Assembly: GCA_022510685.1 (NCBI GenBank)
Contig: JAFLTA010000006.1
Coordinates: 1 to 53,515, forward strand
From: Lachnospiraceae bacterium
GTDB lineage: Bacteria; Bacillota; Clostridia; Lachnospirales; Lachnospiraceae
DNA: 53,515 bases
Direction: 5' to 3'
Shown here: one piece after another, positions 51,314 to 53,515 of the stretch
Numbering within the stretch: position 1 is the first letter of the stretch
How the letters are laid out: every line of letters begins with the position of its first letter
The notes under the pieces: model-generated
What the model was told of the DNA's origin: nothing
What the model saw: the letters and a program-made list of their open reading frames with translations, nothing else
Databases searched by the model: none
Translations under genes and position numbers: made by a program

Positions 51314-53515
51314 AATTGGGGAAACAAAAAAGGGTGAGCAGGCAGGTCTTTGCTTGGCTGATGGTAATTGCCATGACATTGACCATGGTGAATTTGCCGG
51401 TGCAGTTTACGAAGGCTGCGGAGATTAAGGTGTCTGTTCCGAATAGTACGGAAGTGAAAGCAATTTGGAACGAACATAACAAAGAGAAGGTAGAATATAT
51501 CGGAGATGTTGATTTTGCTATTCCCGATGAAATTAAGACCAAAGATGCCATTGCCGCTAATGGTGTTACTTCTGTAGCGGTGACATTGACAGTAAATGGT
51601 TTTACATCGGCTTCTGGAGGAGATAAAGCATCTGCTATGCTCTATGTTCAGCCGGGTGAAGATGGAGGCTGGGAATGGAATGCTACTGATGGTGTGGTTT
51701 TAGAGCAGGGAAAGCAGATAACACTTTCCTATTCTTTTTCTGGTATGAATTGGAACAAAGGAACTACGCTGGGAAAATGGGGTGTACGCTTTGCTAATTT
51801 GGCAGAGGGTTCCAGCGTGTATTATAAGATTGATTCTGCCAAACTGATTACTTCCGGAAGCGCTTCAACAGCCACAACGCCACCTAGCAGTGGAGGCTCT
51901 ACAGGGAATGTATCGGATGTATCTATCGAAATGGTGACAGCAAGTGGACACAACTGGCCGGATTATGCGGAATACAGTTTCATTATTACAAACAAGAGCA
52001 GTAGTCCGATTACCGGGATTCAGATATTGATTCCGACCTCGGCAGAAGTAAGTATAGGATATGTTAATGGGTTCTCTGCTGACTATGATTCTGCCAAACG
52101 GGGCGTAGTGGTATACTATTCCGCTACGATAGAGCCTGGAGAGACAATCAATGACACGGAAAATAACAAAGTAGGTTTTAGCCCTAATGGTGCCAAAGTT
52201 GAAGAAGCCAGTGTTTTAGCTGTGAACTGCGGAGAGCCTGGTGGCAGTGGTCTGCAATATGAACTCACAGGACCTAAGAACTTAAAGGATAGTGAAACAC
52301 CTTTCGGAATGCATGGAAAGCTCAATGTGAAGGAAGTAAATGGCTATACGGCTCCAATCTTGGTGGATAAGAATGATAAACCGTTTCAGCTTCGTGGGGC
52401 AAGTACCCACGGCATGCATTGGTTCCCGGCATATATTAATGAAAAATCATTCCATACGTTACGTGATGACTGGGGTATCAATTTGATGCGATTGGTGTGT
52501 TATCCGGAAGATGAAAAGGACCCGAATTGCTATGTTACTGACAAAAGTGGTTCTACAAAAAATAGATTAGATGGATTGATTCAAAACGGAGTAGATTATG
52601 CTAGCAAACTTGGTATGTATGCAATAGTAGACTGGCATGTACACAAATACAATCCGAACAGATATTTATCTCAGGCTAAGGAATTTTTTGCAACATATGC
52701 CCAGAAATATGCAGATAAAGACAATGTACTGTATGAAATTTGTAACGAGCCTTTAGATCAAGTTTGGTATGATGGAAGCGGAAATGATTTATTTACTTAC
52801 TGCAATGAGATAATAAAAACAATTCGTCAATACGACAAGGATGCAATTATTATATGCGGAACAAACACTTATTCTCAGGATGTGAATGAAGTTGCAGCAC
52901 ATTCTATGAAGGATTATGGTGCTTACAAGAATAATATTATGTATACCTTCCACTTTTATTCGGCGACCCACAAAGATTCATACATGAACGATAAAGTGAA
53001 AGTGGCAACGGAGGCGGGCACTCCAATCTTTGTAACAGAGTTTGGCGTATGTTCTGCTGACGGAAATGGCAGTTATGACACTGCTACAGCAGATAGATGG
53101 ATAGAATTATTAGATAAATATAATATCAGTTTTGCCTGCTGGAATTTAAGTAACAATAATGAGAAGTCAGCATATTTCAAAACCAGTTGTTCAAAGACGG
53201 AGGGTGACTGGACAGCTTCTGATTTGACAACAACTGGAAAATGGTTGATCAACACCTGTCGTGCCCATCAGGATAAGGAGCTGGGAACGGATACTAGAAA
53301 ACCGGATGCCGAAGATAACCCGGGAGGCTCCACCGGAGGAAACACAGGAGGTTCCACCGGAGGAAGTACCGGAGGCTCAACCGGAGGAAACACAGGTGGT
53401 TCCACAGGAGGAGATAACCCGGGAGGCTCAACCGGAGGAAACACAGGCGGCTCCACAGGAGGAGATAACCCAGGAGGCTCCACGGGAGGAAGTACAGGAG
53501 GCTCAACCGGAGGAA
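51310..53515 (+). CDS. Secreted multi-domain endoglucanase, GH5 (subfamily 2-like), 3' end outside window
   Basis: The frame is open from ATG 51310 to the window edge (735 codons). It has a signal peptide (about 1-37), a carbohydrate-binding-like domain of beta-sandwich type (about 40-178), a Ser/Thr/Gly linker, a second domain resembling a CBM2-like sandwich (about 200-305), and a GH5 catalytic domain (about 345-645) with RGASTHGMHW, IVDWH, proton-donor Glu480 in CNEP and nucleophile Glu577 in TEFG. A Gly/Ser/Thr linker of repeated GGSTGG and GGNTGG units follows from about 660, presumably leading to another module. It cuts internal beta-1,4-glucan bonds. AAAGGAGG precedes the start. Confidence 0.92.
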   Translation, partial: MKLGKQKRVSRQVFAWLMVIAMTLTMVNLPVQFTKAAEIKVSVPNSTEVKAIWNEHNKEKVEYIGDVDFAIPDEIKTKDAIAANGVTSVAVTLTVNGFTSASGGDKASAMLYVQPGEDGGWEWNATDGVVLEQGKQITLSYSFSGMNWNKGTTLGKWGVRFANLAEGSSVYYKIDSAKLITSGSASTATTPPSSGGSTGNVSDVSIEMVTASGHNWPDYAEYSFIITNKSSSPITGIQILIPTSAEVSIGYVNGFSADYDSAKRGVVVYYSATIEPGETINDTENNKVGFSPNGAKVEEASVLAVNCGEPGGSGLQYELTGPKNLKDSETPFGMHGKLNVKEVNGYTAPILVDKNDKPFQLRGASTHGMHWFPAYINEKSFHTLRDDWGINLMRLVCYPEDEKDPNCYVTDKSGSTKNRLDGLIQNGVDYASKLGMYAIVDWHVHKYNPNRYLSQAKEFFATYAQKYADKDNVLYEICNEPLDQVWYDGSGNDLFTYCNEIIKTIRQYDKDAIIICGTNTYSQDVNEVAAHSMKDYGAYKNNIMYTFHFYSATHKDSYMNDKVKVATEAGTPIFVTEFGVCSADGNGSYDTATADRWIELLDKYNISFACWNLSNNNEKSAYFKTSCSKTEGDWTASDLTTTGKWLINTCRAHQDKELGTDTRKPDAEDNPGGSTGGNTGGSTGGSTGGSTGGNTGGSTGGDNPGGSTGGNTGGSTGGDNPGGSTGGSTGGSTGG
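53322..53515 (+). repeat. Tandem coding repeats in the cellulase linker
   Basis: Units of about 12-24 bp such as GGAGGCTCAACCGGAGGAAA repeat to the window edge, encoding a Gly/Ser/Thr/Asn linker. Such repeats can vary in number between strains. Confidence 0.85.

Noticed and set aside
53322-53515. Pro-rich frames on the minus strand opposite the cellulase linker
   Set aside because: They are shadows of the Gly/Ser/Thr tandem repeats on the plus strand and have no ribosome site.

Overview
The window (53,515 bases, low G+C) looks like the chromosome of an anaerobic Firmicute of class Clostridia, most likely a Lachnospiraceae member of the Roseburia/Butyrivibrio/Eubacterium kind. The evidence is strong AGGAGG ribosome binding sites, TTGACA/TATAAT promoters, a rplM-rpsI operon with a long leader, and families common in that group (DUF3842, DUF1284, a YccF protein, a fused amino-acid ABC binding protein/permease, a hybrid histidine kinase, a GH5 cellulase). 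The genus cannot be fixed from the sequence. No rRNA, tRNA, CRISPR array, phage or complete insertion sequence was seen.

Layout. 1-9 kb: the C-terminal part of an AlbA_2/RecG-like regulator with a microsatellite-like Asn-Lys-Glu-Thr tract, a small MGMT-family protein, a two-component system with a very Lys/Glu-rich sensor region, then a lipoprotein and an ABC exporter whose permease looks like two fused copies. 8-13.6 kb: a leucine-rich-repeat-like protein, two tandem 80-bp hairpin repeats, a GNAT acetyltransferase and a four-gene operon (lipoprotein, acidic protein, HAD hydrolase, membrane protein). 13.7-18 kb, minus strand: a second ABC exporter with a membrane-anchored LuxR-type regulator, and a glycerophosphodiesterase. 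18-24 kb: an SRPBCC protein with two sodium:neurotransmitter-symporter-family transporters, converging on an amino-acid ABC importer, with a 125-nt nested hairpin between them.

24-31 kb is the most unusual part. It holds three tandem paralogous small membrane proteins with a duplicated upstream region. A DUF4342 protein and a response regulator follow, enclosed by a perfect 71-bp inverted repeat. Their histidine kinase lies outside the repeat, beyond a longer, structured relative of it. Then come an HD-GYP protein and another relative inserted in that gene's terminator. A 15-nt motif sits at the predicted transcription starts of both the first lipoprotein/ABC operon and the HD-GYP gene.

31-45 kb is largely housekeeping and signalling: bioY-DUF1284 behind a BirA operator, a PepSY lipoprotein, rplM-rpsI, a DpnI orthologue (cuts methylated GATC), two small membrane proteins, a chemoreceptor, DUF3842, a hybrid kinase, YccF, Ogt, a divergent UppS-like protein, an orphan beta-class DNA methyltransferase and a UPF0173-type hydrolase. 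45-49 kb carries a membrane protein, a soluble chemoreceptor-like protein, a zinc-dependent phospholipase C family protein and decayed genes: a PIN toxin with an apparent internal deletion beside its intact antitoxin, and a truncated ECF sigma factor. The window ends with uvrB and a large secreted GH5 cellulase cut by the edge, preceded by two short chained leader ORFs.
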